A program made the position numbers and the translations under genes. Positions 11,070 to 19,583 of a stretch of 64,000 nt of DNA are shown here, piece after piece. The notes under the pieces were generated by a model that was not told where the DNA came from, made no database searches, and was given only the letters and a program-made list of their open reading frames with translations. This stretch comes from Halopseudomonas nanhaiensis. Lineage in GTDB: Bacteria; Pseudomonadota; Gammaproteobacteria; Pseudomonadales; Pseudomonadaceae. The number at the start of each line of letters is the position of its first letter. Position 1 is the first letter of the stretch. The stretch covers positions 2,669,167 to 2,733,166 of the forward strand of contig NZ_CP073751.1 of assembly GCF_020025155.1 (NCBI RefSeq), written 5' to 3'.

Positions 11070-13337
11070 TTACTGTATCGGTAGCGAGTTGGACTTGATT
11101 CTTACCGTATCGTTTACCGCTCGGGAAAGTTCTACCTGAGTGAATGGCTTGGCCAGGCGGGGCAACGTATCGGGCAGCCCACCATGGAACTCGGCAAAGC
11201 CGCTGACCAGCAACACCGCAAGCGTCGGTCGCTCGGTTTCGAGAATGGCGGCAAGCCTGCTTCCGCTCATCGAAGGCATGGCTTCATCGGTTATGACCAG
11301 GTCAGGCGAACGACCCGCACGAATCAGCGCCAGCGCCGTGATGGCCGACGAGGCAAGCTGGACGACGTGTCCCAGATCCTCGAGCATTGCCGCCGTGTTG
11401 GCGAGAACCAGGGAGTCGTCGTCCACCACCAGAATATTCAACGGCGCAGGCGGCCCAAGGGAATCCGGGGCAGTATCGAGTGCGTCGTCCTTCGCCGCGA
11501 CGCTTTGCTGGGCGGTGGCAACGGGGAGCCACAGCTCTACCGTAGTGCCCTGCCCCGGCTCGCTCTGCAGCACCAGCCGTCCACCCGATTGCTCAGCCAG
11601 ACCCTGCGCCATGGACAGGCCGAGGCCAGTGCCCTTGCCGATGCCCTTGGTGGTGAAGAACGGCTCGGTGGCACGCGCCAGCTCATCAGCATCCATGCCC
11701 GTGCCGTTGTCGCGCACCGTCAGGCAGATGAATTCATGGTTCACGGGCGCAATCGAACTGACCGCCTGTCGAACGAAGCCGGCGCCGATGCGCACCGTCC
11801 CGCCATCAGGCATCGCGTCGCGCGAGTTGACCACCAGATTGATCAGCACCAGTTCGAGTTGATTGGCATCGACGAAGGCGTTGGGCAGGTCACGGGGAAC
11901 TTGCATCTCGATATGCACAGTGGGGCCGACGGAGCGCTGAAGCAGATCGCTCATGCCTTCCAGCAGGTCGGCGAGCGAGACCGGAACCGGCCTCAGCTCC
12001 TGCTTGCGCGCGAAGGCGAGCATACGCTGTGTGAGCGTCACGCCGCGTTTGGCGCCCTGCACCGCGTTCTCGATGAGCGACCGCGCCCGCGCATCGCCCC
12101 CCAGCCGCTTTTGCAACAGTTCGAGATTGCCGACTACCACCGCGAGCAGGTTGTTGAAGTCATGGGCGACCCCGCCAGTCAGCTTGCCGATTGCTTCAAG
12201 CTTCTGGGCCTGACGCAGCGCCTGCTCTGCGAGCCGCCGCTCGGTCACGTTGTTGAGCCCACCCAGCACGATGAAACCGGTATGGTCACGTTCGACACGT
12301 CCGGAAGCCAGCACGTCGATCAGCGTGCCGTGCGCGGTGACCATCTGGTACTCGGCATCGTGAATGACGCCGGTGTCCAGCAGATGCGGCCAGTCATCAT
12401 GGATCGCCTTGTGCGCGGAGACCTCGGTCATGAATTCCGACAGCCTGCGCCCGATCACCTGCTCGTGTTCGAACCCCATCAGCTCCAGCCAGGACTCACT
12501 GACGTAGCGCAGCCGTCCGGCGCCATCGAGCTGATACAGCGGCAGCGGCGTACGGCTGTAAAGCGAGCGGAAGCGTTCCTCGCTCTGACGCAGGGCCTGG
12601 GTCTCCCGCTCCGACATGCTCGCCAGGCGGCGGTCGTACATCGCTGCGATCAACGCGAGAAACAGGATAAGGAAGGTTGAAGCGATGACCGCCAGCGCCA
12701 GCGCGAACAGGTCGAAGCTGTTGGAATCCGGTACTGGCAGCGTCCCGTCGACCATCTCGAATATGGCGCCATGCATCGCCGAATAATGCATCCCCGAGAT
12801 GGCGAAGCCCATGGCAACGGCAGCGATCAGACGGACCGCCACACCTGCAGCGCGCGCCGACAGCCAAAGAGCGACCGTCGAGGCGCCGATGGCAATGGCG
12901 AGCGATACCACCACCCAGTCGCCGTGGTAGCTCAGATGAGCATGCATGGTCATCGCCGCCATACCCAGATAGTGCATGGCGCCGATGCCCAGGCCCATGA
13001 ACAGCCCGCCCGGCAGCAATGTAGTCAGCCCCGATCCGTTGCGCAAGACCGCAGCGAAGGCAATCGCGGTAACGGCAATGGCGACCAGCAACGACATCAG
13101 CGTGAGCTGAAAGTCGTAATGCACCTCCAGACCGGAAATGGTGAAGGCCAGCATGCCGACGAAGTGCATGGCCCAGATCCCACCCCCCATTGCCAGCGCA
13201 GCCGTGGCCAGCCAGACATGGCGAGCCGAGCCCACGGCGACCCGCGCACGCGTTGCGAGGTCTAGCGCAGTGAAGGCAGCCGTAATGGCGATCAGGATGG
13301 ATAGACAGACCAGAGCGCCGTTATGGGATCCAGACAT
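11070..13337 (-). CDS. MHYT-PAS hybrid sensor histidine kinase
   Basis: From the ATG at 13337 the protein is 755 residues. It has seven N-terminal membrane helices with three MHYT motifs (MHFVGM, MHYLGM, MHYSAM), a module proposed to sense a diatomic gas or copper. Next come a PAS domain (about residues 275-395), a HisKA domain with the phosphorylated His in GGVAHDFNNLL, a HATPase domain (NLVVNSRDAM, DNGTGM, GTGLGLSMAQG) and a C-terminal receiver with the acceptor Asp in LVITDEAMPSMSG. A longer in-frame start at 13424 adds 29 non-conserved residues. No partner regulator is adjacent; the built-in receiver may pass phosphate elsewhere. Confidence 0.9.
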   Translation of the reverse strand: MSGSHNGALVCLSILIAITAAFTALDLATRARVAVGSARHVWLATAALAMGGGIWAMHFVGMLAFTISGLEVHYDFQLTLMSLLVAIAVTAIAFAAVLRNGSGLTTLLPGGLFMGLGIGAMHYLGMAAMTMHAHLSYHGDWVVVSLAIAIGASTVALWLSARAAGVAVRLIAAVAMGFAISGMHYSAMHGAIFEMVDGTLPVPDSNSFDLFALALAVIASTFLILFLALIAAMYDRRLASMSERETQALRQSEERFRSLYSRTPLPLYQLDGAGRLRYVSESWLELMGFEHEQVIGRRLSEFMTEVSAHKAIHDDWPHLLDTGVIHDAEYQMVTAHGTLIDVLASGRVERDHTGFIVLGGLNNVTERRLAEQALRQAQKLEAIGKLTGGVAHDFNNLLAVVVGNLELLQKRLGGDARARSLIENAVQGAKRGVTLTQRMLAFARKQELRPVPVSLADLLEGMSDLLQRSVGPTVHIEMQVPRDLPNAFVDANQLELVLINLVVNSRDAMPDGGTVRIGAGFVRQAVSSIAPVNHEFICLTVRDNGTGMDADELARATEPFFTTKGIGKGTGLGLSMAQGLAEQSGGRLVLQSEPGQGTTVELWLPVATAQQSVAAKDDALDTAPDSLGPPAPLNILVVDDDSLVLANTAAMLEDLGHVVQLASSAITALALIRAGRSPDLVITDEAMPSMSGSRLAAILETERPTLAVLLVSGFAEFHGGLPDTLPRLAKPFTQVELSRAVNDTVRIKSNSLPIQ

Positions 13338-13461
13338 GTGTTTCTCGGGAGGGACTACGAGCCAGCCGTGGCGGCTACTCTGGAGCGCTAGCCTACGACA
13401 AATCCAGCCATAGATGAAATGCAATCATCGCATGCGTGATCCGGTTCTACAGAATGTGCCC

Positions 13462-15222
13462 TCAGCGCAGCAAAACGTAGGCAAGCGCAGCGGCCAGTAC
13501 GGCGGATACGCCTTGCCAGACGGCAACCGGATTACGCTGCAGCAGCGGCGGCCGGCTGCGATTGACGAATGCCGGATTGGGCTGACGCAGGTCGTACAGA
13601 AATTCCGACAGCTCAGCGTATCGCTTGGCCGGATTGGGATGTACTGCCCGACGCAGCACCTCATCGACCCACGCGGGTATGTCGCGCGTGTCGCTGAGCA
13701 CCGACCGATAGACCAGCCGGTTCTGCGCGGCGCGGTTATGCGCTCGGGCAGCGTGCGCGCCGTAGGGCAACTTGCCGCACAGCATCTGATAGGTGATCAC
13801 GCCCAGTGAGTACAGGTCCGACCGCGGCGTACCCACTTCGCCCAGGAAGTACTCAGGTGCGGCGTATTGTGCGGTGCCAAGTCGCAGCTCCTGCGCCGCC
13901 GGGTTCATCTCGGCGATCCCGGCCACACGCGCAGCACCGAAATCGATTATCTTCACCGTGCCGCTGTGATCAATCATCACATTGGCCGGGCGCAGATCCT
14001 GATGCAGCATTTCCAGCCGGTGAAACGCGCGCAATCCCCTGGCGATCTGTTCGACGATGCCACGTACGGCTTCAAGACTCGGCTGCGGATGATCGAGCAT
14101 CCATTGCGCCAGAGTCTGGCCTTCGACGTACTCGTTGACCGTGTAGAGATGGTTGCGCCGGCGACTGGGCGCGATTGATTTGAGTACATGTAGAGCGTTG
14201 ATGCGCCGCGCGATCCACTCTTCGGTCAGAAAGCGCTCAAGGTGCGCTGCATCATGCTGGAGATCCACCGATGGCGCCTTGAGTACCACGTGGCCACCGT
14301 GCTCCGGATCGACCGCCAGGTAGACATGGCTTCTGCTGCTGGCATGGAGCGTCCGGACGATCCGATAGCCATCCAGAATCGCACGCGGTTCCAGCACCGG
14401 CGGCAATGGCAGATCGGAGAGCTGGCGAATCTCTTCTGCATTACCGGTCGCCAGGCTGTCGATCCGCACCACCTGAGCGGTGAGATTGTCATCGCTACCC
14501 CGCTCGATTGCCCTGCTGACCAACTGTCGCATCGCCTGGTCCAGTTCGCTTGATGCGCTGCCCAGCGTCGTTGTAATGAAGTCTTCGGGCAGCCACTCGT
14601 AAACCCCGTCTGTCGCCAGCAGAAACAGATCGCCGGGTTCGACCGGCACACTGTGGTAATCGATCTCCAGATGCGGGTTGATGCCCAGCGCCCGGGCGAG
14701 GTAGCTCTTTTCCCGTGATACCCAGAAGCGATGGTCGTTGGTCATCTGTTCCAGACGGGCATCACGCAGGCGGTAGATTCGCGCGTCGCCGATATGAAAC
14801 AGATGCGCTGTGGTGGACTTGATGACCACAGCGCTGAAGGTGCATACGTAGCCCTTGTCGCGCTCGTAGCGGTACTGGCTCTGGCGCGTTTGCGCATACA
14901 GCCAGGAATTGATCGCCACCAGCACGCGCTGGGCGGATTTCTTGACCGACCAGGTTTCCGAGGTGCAGAAGTAATCCTCTAGGAAGCCGGTCACTGCAGC
15001 CTGGCTGGCGATGTGGCTGACATCGCTGCTGCTGATGCCATCGGCCAGCGCCACGGCGACGCCCTTGGCCGTCAATTGGGGCTCGCGCGGCAGATAGGCG
15101 CCGTGAAAATCCTGATTGGCCGGTTTGCGACCCTTGTCCGAGTACTGACCGACGCTGACACGCAGCTGCGAGGGGCTACCAAGCCCCCCGCTTCCCGATT
15201 TCTCATGGGCAATCTGCTGCAT
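13462..15222 (-). CDS. PP2C phosphatase / Ser-Thr kinase fusion, C-terminally anchored
   Basis: The 586-residue protein (ATG at 15222) joins an N-terminal PP2C-type phosphatase to a Hanks-type kinase. Phosphatase metal ligands are in VGQYSDKGRKPANQD, VALADGISSSD and GDARIYRL. The kinase has an ATP lysine in HVVLKAPS, the catalytic loop HQDLRPANVMID and IIDFGAARV. The last 20 residues are a membrane anchor (VSAVLAAALAYVLLR). An upstream ATG at 15276 would overlap the nitrite channel gene by 44 bases, so 15222 is preferred. It ends the nirB-nirD-channel operon, as in other pseudomonads, which suggests a role in controlling nitrate or nitrite assimilation. Its target is unknown. Confidence 0.9.
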   Translation of the reverse strand: MQQIAHEKSGSGGLGSPSQLRVSVGQYSDKGRKPANQDFHGAYLPREPQLTAKGVAVALADGISSSDVSHIASQAAVTGFLEDYFCTSETWSVKKSAQRVLVAINSWLYAQTRQSQYRYERDKGYVCTFSAVVIKSTTAHLFHIGDARIYRLRDARLEQMTNDHRFWVSREKSYLARALGINPHLEIDYHSVPVEPGDLFLLATDGVYEWLPEDFITTTLGSASSELDQAMRQLVSRAIERGSDDNLTAQVVRIDSLATGNAEEIRQLSDLPLPPVLEPRAILDGYRIVRTLHASSRSHVYLAVDPEHGGHVVLKAPSVDLQHDAAHLERFLTEEWIARRINALHVLKSIAPSRRRNHLYTVNEYVEGQTLAQWMLDHPQPSLEAVRGIVEQIARGLRAFHRLEMLHQDLRPANVMIDHSGTVKIIDFGAARVAGIAEMNPAAQELRLGTAQYAAPEYFLGEVGTPRSDLYSLGVITYQMLCGKLPYGAHAARAHNRAAQNRLVYRSVLSDTRDIPAWVDEVLRRAVHPNPAKRYAELSEFLYDLRQPNPAFVNRSRPPLLQRNPVAVWQGVSAVLAAALAYVLLR

Positions 15223-15232
15223 GCCGGTCAGC

Positions 15233-16045
15233 TCAGCTATAGCTTCGTTTCGGCGCGGTACGCACGTGGGTGGCATACAGCGTCAGGCCGGTGAAGGCCA
15301 GGCCGCCGACGAGGTTGCCCAGCGCGGTGGGGATTTCGTTCCACAGCATGTAATCCATGACGGAAAAATCGCCACCCAGAATCATCGCCGACGGAAACAG
15401 AAACATGTTGACCACCGAATGCTCGAAGCCCATGTAGAAGAACAGCATGATGGGCATCCACATGGCGATGGCCTTGCCGCTGACGGTAGTGGAAATCATC
15501 GCACCTACCACGCCCATCGACACCATCCAGTTGCACAGCATGCCGCGCAGAAAAATGGTCGCCCAGCCAGCGGCGCCATATTCGGCGTAGCCCAGTGTCC
15601 GGTCTTCTCCAATGTGCGAGATGCGGGCGCCAATCTCGCCAGGATCAACCGAAAACCCGTAGGTGAAGACGAACGCCATCATGAACGCCACCACCAGCGC
15701 ACCGGCGAAGTTACCGAGAAACACAAGCCCCCAATTGCGCAACACACCGCCAACGGTCACGCCAGGACGCTTGTCCAGCAGCGCCAGCGGCGCCAGCACG
15801 AACACGCCGGTAAGCAGATCGAACCCCATCAGATAGAGCATGATGAAACCAACAGGGAAGAACGCCGCGCCCAGCAGCGGCGATCCGGTTTGCACGGTGA
15901 TCGACACCGCGAACACAGCGGCCAGCGACAGAATGGCGCCAGCCATGAAGGCGCGGATCAGCGTATCGCGCGTGGACATGAAGACCTTCGACTCACCGGA
16001 GTCGACCATTTTTGTCACGAATTCAGACGGCACCAGATAGGACAT
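15233..16045 (-). CDS. formate/nitrite transporter family channel, NirC-type
   Basis: This 270-residue protein has about six membrane helices of the FNT fold. They begin with AFMAGAILSLAAVFAVSITVQTGSP and include the pore-lining LGNFAGALVVAFMMA and GMLCNWMVSMGVVGA segments. The family forms pentameric anion channels for nitrite, formate and similar ions. Its place after nirB and nirD points to nitrite. Spacing to nirD is 44 bases and to the downstream kinase fusion 10 bases. A second, unrelated FNT protein is encoded near 51 kb. Confidence 0.88.
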   Translation of the reverse strand: MSYLVPSEFVTKMVDSGESKVFMSTRDTLIRAFMAGAILSLAAVFAVSITVQTGSPLLGAAFFPVGFIMLYLMGFDLLTGVFVLAPLALLDKRPGVTVGGVLRNWGLVFLGNFAGALVVAFMMAFVFTYGFSVDPGEIGARISHIGEDRTLGYAEYGAAGWATIFLRGMLCNWMVSMGVVGAMISTTVSGKAIAMWMPIMLFFYMGFEHSVVNMFLFPSAMILGGDFSVMDYMLWNEIPTALGNLVGGLAFTGLTLYATHVRTAPKRSYS

Positions 16046-16089
16046 GTGAATACTCTCGTTTCAGAAAATCGCGTTATGCCGCACTGGCC

Positions 16090-16494
16090 TTAGGCCAGGC
16101 CGACCTCAACCACATCGCCCATCAAGCGGACCGGCCAGACGCGCAGCGCCTGCTCGGGGAATTCCACACAGCTTCCGTCGTCGAGACGGAAATGCTGTTT
16201 ATACAACGGCGAGGCGACCACCAGATCACCCTGCAGCTGGCCGACGATGCCGCGGCCGATGACGTTGGCACCGGATCTCGGATCGCGATTTTCAATGGCG
16301 AAGATCTGCTCGCCGTTCTCCGTGGCGGGTAGATAAAACAGCGCAACCTGCCGGCCTTCCAGCCAGGCGACCACGCCCGAGTTGGCAACCAGATCCGCGC
16401 GCTTGCACAGCGCCCGCCATGGTCCGGACATCTGAGCGGCAATGGCAGTGGGAGTGCGGGCAGCTTCGACTCGTGCGGCTTGTATCGGGCTCAT
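16090..16494 (-). CDS. nirD: nitrite reductase (NADH) small subunit
   Basis: NirD is the Rieske-fold small subunit of assimilatory nitrite reductase. The 134-residue protein starts at an ATG that shares one base with the nirB stop (TGATG). The domain runs from WRALCKRADLVANSGVVAWL to VWPVRLMGDVVEV. The cysteine and histidine ligands of a true Rieske cluster are absent, as is normal for NirD. Confidence 0.93.
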   Translation of the reverse strand: MSPIQAARVEAARTPTAIAAQMSGPWRALCKRADLVANSGVVAWLEGRQVALFYLPATENGEQIFAIENRDPRSGANVIGRGIVGQLQGDLVVASPLYKQHFRLDDGSCVEFPEQALRVWPVRLMGDVVEVGLA

Positions 16495-19049
16495 CAGGCG
16501 ATTTCCTCGGCTTTGATCAGGTGAAGTTCGGAAGCATGTACGGGCCGGCGCTGGCCGCGCTCCTTGACGAAATGGATGTCCGGATCGCTGCGTTCGTCGT
16601 TGACGAAGGTGCGGAAGCGCTTGAGCTTTTCCGGGTCCTTGAGCGCGTTGGCCCATTCGCATTCGTAGCGATCCACGACCAGTTGCATCTGGCTTTCCAG
16701 TTCCTGGGCCAGCCCCAGGCTGTCGTCGATGATCACTTCCTTGAGGTAGTCCAGGCCGCCATTGAGCGATTCACGCCATACCGACGTGCGTTGCAGCTTG
16801 TCGGCAGTGCGCACGTAGAACATCAGAAAGCGGTCGATGTAGCGCACCAGCGTGGCGTCATCGAGATCAGTGGCAAACAGCTCGGCATGCCGAGGGCGCA
16901 TGCCACCGTTACCTGCCACGTACAGGTTCCAGCCGTTTTCGGTGGCGATCACGCCTATGTCCTTGCTCTGCGCTTCGGCGCACTCGCGGGTACAGCCGGA
17001 AACGCCGAACTTGATCTTGTGTGGCGAACGCAGGCCCTTGTAGCGATCCTCCAGACGTAGCGCCATGCCGACGCTGTCCTGGACGCCATAGCGGCACCAG
17101 GTACTGCCGACACAGGACTTGACCGTGCGCAGCGACTTGCCATAGGCGTGACCGGTTTCAAAGCCGGCCGCTATCAGCTCGGCCCAGATGTCCGGCAGTT
17201 CATGCAGCTGCGCGCCGAACAGGTCGATACGCTGGCCACCGGTGATCTTGGTATAGAGGTCGTATTTCTTTGCCACCTGACCGAGGACGATGAGTTTGTC
17301 AGGCGTGATCTCGCCACCCGCAATTCGCGGCACGATGGAGTAGGTGCCGTTCTTCTGCATGTTGGCCATGAAGGTGTCATTGGTGTCCTGCAAAGGAATC
17401 AACAGCGGATCGGTAATCGGCTGGTTCCAGCATGAGGCGAGAATCGAGCCCACCGCCGGCTTGCAGATATCGCAGCCGACATGGCCGCGGCCATGCTTGG
17501 CCAGCAACTCGTCGAAGCTCTGTATGTTCTCAACCCGCACAATGCCGTACAGCTCCTGGCGGGTATACGCGAAATGCTCGCAGAGGCTCTTGTCGACCTC
17601 CACACCCCGCGCAGTCAACTCATGTTCGAATACCTGCTTGAGCAGCGCGCTGCAGCCGCCGCAACCCGTCGCTGCCTTGGTCTGACCTTTGAGCTCGCCG
17701 AGGTCGGTGCAGCCGGCATCCACCGCACAGCAGATCGCGCCCTTGGTAACGTTGTGGCAGGAACAGATGGTCGCGGTATCCGGTAAGGCATCGGCACCGA
17801 GGGTCGGCGTACCGTCGGACATCGGCAGGATCAGGCTGGACGGATCGGCCGGCAGCCTGATGCCGTTCTGCGCATACTGCAGCAGCGTGTCGTAGTAGCT
17901 GTTGTCGCCGACCAGGACAGCGCCGATCACATGCTTGCCGTCCGGCGCTACGACCAGCCGGCGATAGGTGGAGGTAGCTTCGTCGATAAAGCGGTAACTC
18001 TTGGCACCGGGTGTCGCCGCCTGCGCATCGCCGATCGAACCTACGTCCACACCCAGCAGCTTGAGCTTGGTCGACATGTCCGCACCAGTGAACGGCTCAT
18101 AGTCGACATCCGCCAGCTGCTTGGCCAGATTACGCGCCATGGTGTAGCCCGGCGCGACCAGCCCGAAAATGCTGCCGTTCCACGAAGCGCACTCGCCGAT
18201 GGCATAGATAGCCGGATCGCTGGTGCGGCAATGATTGTCTATCAACACCCCGCCGCGCTCGGCGACATCCAGGCCACTGGCGCGAGCCAACGCATCCTGC
18301 GGCCGAATACCCGCAGAAAATACGATCAGATCGGTTTCCAGAAACTCGCCGTCATTGAAGTTCATGCGATAGGCGAACTGCTCTCCCGTCACAATCTCCT
18401 TCGTCGCGCGTGACAGGTGTACCGACACACCGAGCTGCTCGACGCGCGCCTTGAGGGCGGCTCCACCGTCAGTGTCCAACTGAACCGGCATCAGGCGTGG
18501 CGCGAATTCGACCACGTGCGCTTCCAGCCCGAGGGATTTCAATGCGTTGGCCGCCTCCAGACCAAGCAGACCGCCACCTACCACGACCCCCCGGCGTGCG
18601 GAAGCCGCCGCCGCACGGATGCCGTCCAGATCTTCGAGGGTCCGATAGACCAGCCGGGAGTTGCCCTCGGCGCCCGCGATCGGCGGCACGAATGGGTAGG
18701 AGCCAGTGGCCAGTATCAGCTTGTCGTAGGCGTAGCGGCCCTGACCCGTGACGACTTCCCCGCGCTCACGGTCAATCTCCACGACCTGGATGCCGAGATG
18801 CAGATGCACGCCGTTGCAGTGATAGAAGTCGGCATCGCACATTGCCAGCGACTCGGCGTCGCGGCCACCGAAGTACTCGGAGAGGTGTACGCGGTCGTAG
18901 GCACGCTGCTTTTCCTCGCCGAACACATGAATGTCATAGCGGGTCAGCGCGCCCTGCTCGATCAACTGCTCGACGCAGTGGTGGCCAACCATGCCGTTGC
19001 CGATGACGATCAATGTCTCGCTCTTGATCGAAGTAACGTGGGAGTTCAT
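16494..19049 (-). CDS. nirB: nitrite reductase (NADH) large subunit
   Basis: NirB reduces nitrite to ammonium with NADH, using FAD, iron-sulfur clusters and siroheme. The 851-residue protein begins with an FAD/NAD module (LIVIGNGMVGHHCVEQL, LILATGSYPFVPP). Two BFD-type [2Fe-2S] segments follow (TICSCHNVTKGAI, ATGCGGCSALLKQV), then ferredoxin-like half-domains. The siroheme/[4Fe-4S] cysteines are in SCVGSTWCRYG and KFGVSGCTRECAEAQ. The ATG at 19049 is preferred to the one at 19055 because GAGGA then lies six bases upstream. Expression is likely set by the sigma-54 promoter and leader terminator just upstream. Confidence 0.95.
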   Translation of the reverse strand: MNSHVTSIKSETLIVIGNGMVGHHCVEQLIEQGALTRYDIHVFGEEKQRAYDRVHLSEYFGGRDAESLAMCDADFYHCNGVHLHLGIQVVEIDRERGEVVTGQGRYAYDKLILATGSYPFVPPIAGAEGNSRLVYRTLEDLDGIRAAAASARRGVVVGGGLLGLEAANALKSLGLEAHVVEFAPRLMPVQLDTDGGAALKARVEQLGVSVHLSRATKEIVTGEQFAYRMNFNDGEFLETDLIVFSAGIRPQDALARASGLDVAERGGVLIDNHCRTSDPAIYAIGECASWNGSIFGLVAPGYTMARNLAKQLADVDYEPFTGADMSTKLKLLGVDVGSIGDAQAATPGAKSYRFIDEATSTYRRLVVAPDGKHVIGAVLVGDNSYYDTLLQYAQNGIRLPADPSSLILPMSDGTPTLGADALPDTATICSCHNVTKGAICCAVDAGCTDLGELKGQTKAATGCGGCSALLKQVFEHELTARGVEVDKSLCEHFAYTRQELYGIVRVENIQSFDELLAKHGRGHVGCDICKPAVGSILASCWNQPITDPLLIPLQDTNDTFMANMQKNGTYSIVPRIAGGEITPDKLIVLGQVAKKYDLYTKITGGQRIDLFGAQLHELPDIWAELIAAGFETGHAYGKSLRTVKSCVGSTWCRYGVQDSVGMALRLEDRYKGLRSPHKIKFGVSGCTRECAEAQSKDIGVIATENGWNLYVAGNGGMRPRHAELFATDLDDATLVRYIDRFLMFYVRTADKLQRTSVWRESLNGGLDYLKEVIIDDSLGLAQELESQMQLVVDRYECEWANALKDPEKLKRFRTFVNDERSDPDIHFVKERGQRRPVHASELHLIKAEEIA

Positions 19050-19098
19050 AGCCATTCCTCTGTCGAAGCCAGCGCCGGCGTGGCCGACTCAAAACGAA

Positions 19099-19136
19099 AA
19101 AGGCGCCTGGAATCCTCGCGGACTCCAGGCGCCTTT
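19099..19136 (-). terminator. intrinsic terminator in the nirB leader (probable attenuator)
   Basis: Read on the minus strand, a 13-base stem (AAAGGCGCCTGGA and its complement) with a 12-base loop is followed by TTTTTCGTTTT. It lies between the sigma-54 promoter and the nirB start, so transcripts would end before nirB unless antiterminated. This is the arrangement known for NasR/NasT-controlled assimilatory operons. Confidence 0.85.
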
Positions 19137-19157
19137 GCCTGAAATTCATTGATTGTT

Positions 19158-19242
19158 CAGCAACGTCAGGCCTCATCGCCTGTATTGCTGGCCCCGTGGC
19201 GGTCGCCTTTGACCTGGGACGACCTGCGAAACACATCGCAGG
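19158..19242 (-). promoter_or_regulatory. two-hairpin leader element, probable ANTAR (NasT-type) target
   Basis: On the minus strand the leader folds first into a hairpin with a seven-base stem CCTGCGA and six-base loop TGTGTT (19242-19223). A second hairpin has stem CAGGC and six-base loop GATGAG (19182-19167), within an outer stem CAGCAA (19190-19185 pairing with 19163-19158). Paired hairpins with hexaloops carrying G at position four are bound by ANTAR antiterminators. Here position one is U or G, not the consensus A, so the match is partial. Confidence 0.55.
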
Positions 19243-19256
19243 CCTGGTTCGTATCA

Positions 19257-19272
19257 AGCAACGCGTGTGCCA
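19257..19272 (-). promoter_or_regulatory. sigma-54 promoter for nirBD
   Basis: The minus strand reads TGGCACACGCGTTGCT, an exact match to the -24/-12 consensus TGGCAC-N5-TTGCW. The transcript would start near 19247, just before the first leader hairpin. RpoN dependence, and probably activation by NtrC, fits nitrogen-assimilatory control. No enhancer site was identified with confidence. Confidence 0.88.
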
Positions 19273-19583
19273 AAAGTGGCCGACGCCCCTTAAAAGCCGG
19301 GCGAGCAAGCAGCAGACGTCAGAGAAGCAGCGGGATAGAAGCCTCTAGCAGCTGGCAAGAAAGAGTCGGCTGAGCGGCTCGGCGATGGCGACGAGCGTCC
19401 AGACTGCTGAACCAGAACCGTGCGCCAGACGCTGACGGTCCCGCTTTTGGTGCACCGGTCGGTCGCTCGCCGCTTGCGCTCTGCCATTCGTCGCGCCGCG
19501 TTGCAAAACTTCTGGCGACACAGAGAATGGGCGGATCGACAGCTGCATTCGATTCCCTCGTGCTGTCGCAAACGGAGCAATAC

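Noticed and set aside
11184-12680. Plus-strand open frame of 498 residues
   Set aside because: Antisense to the MHYT hybrid kinase gene, with no recognisable domain.
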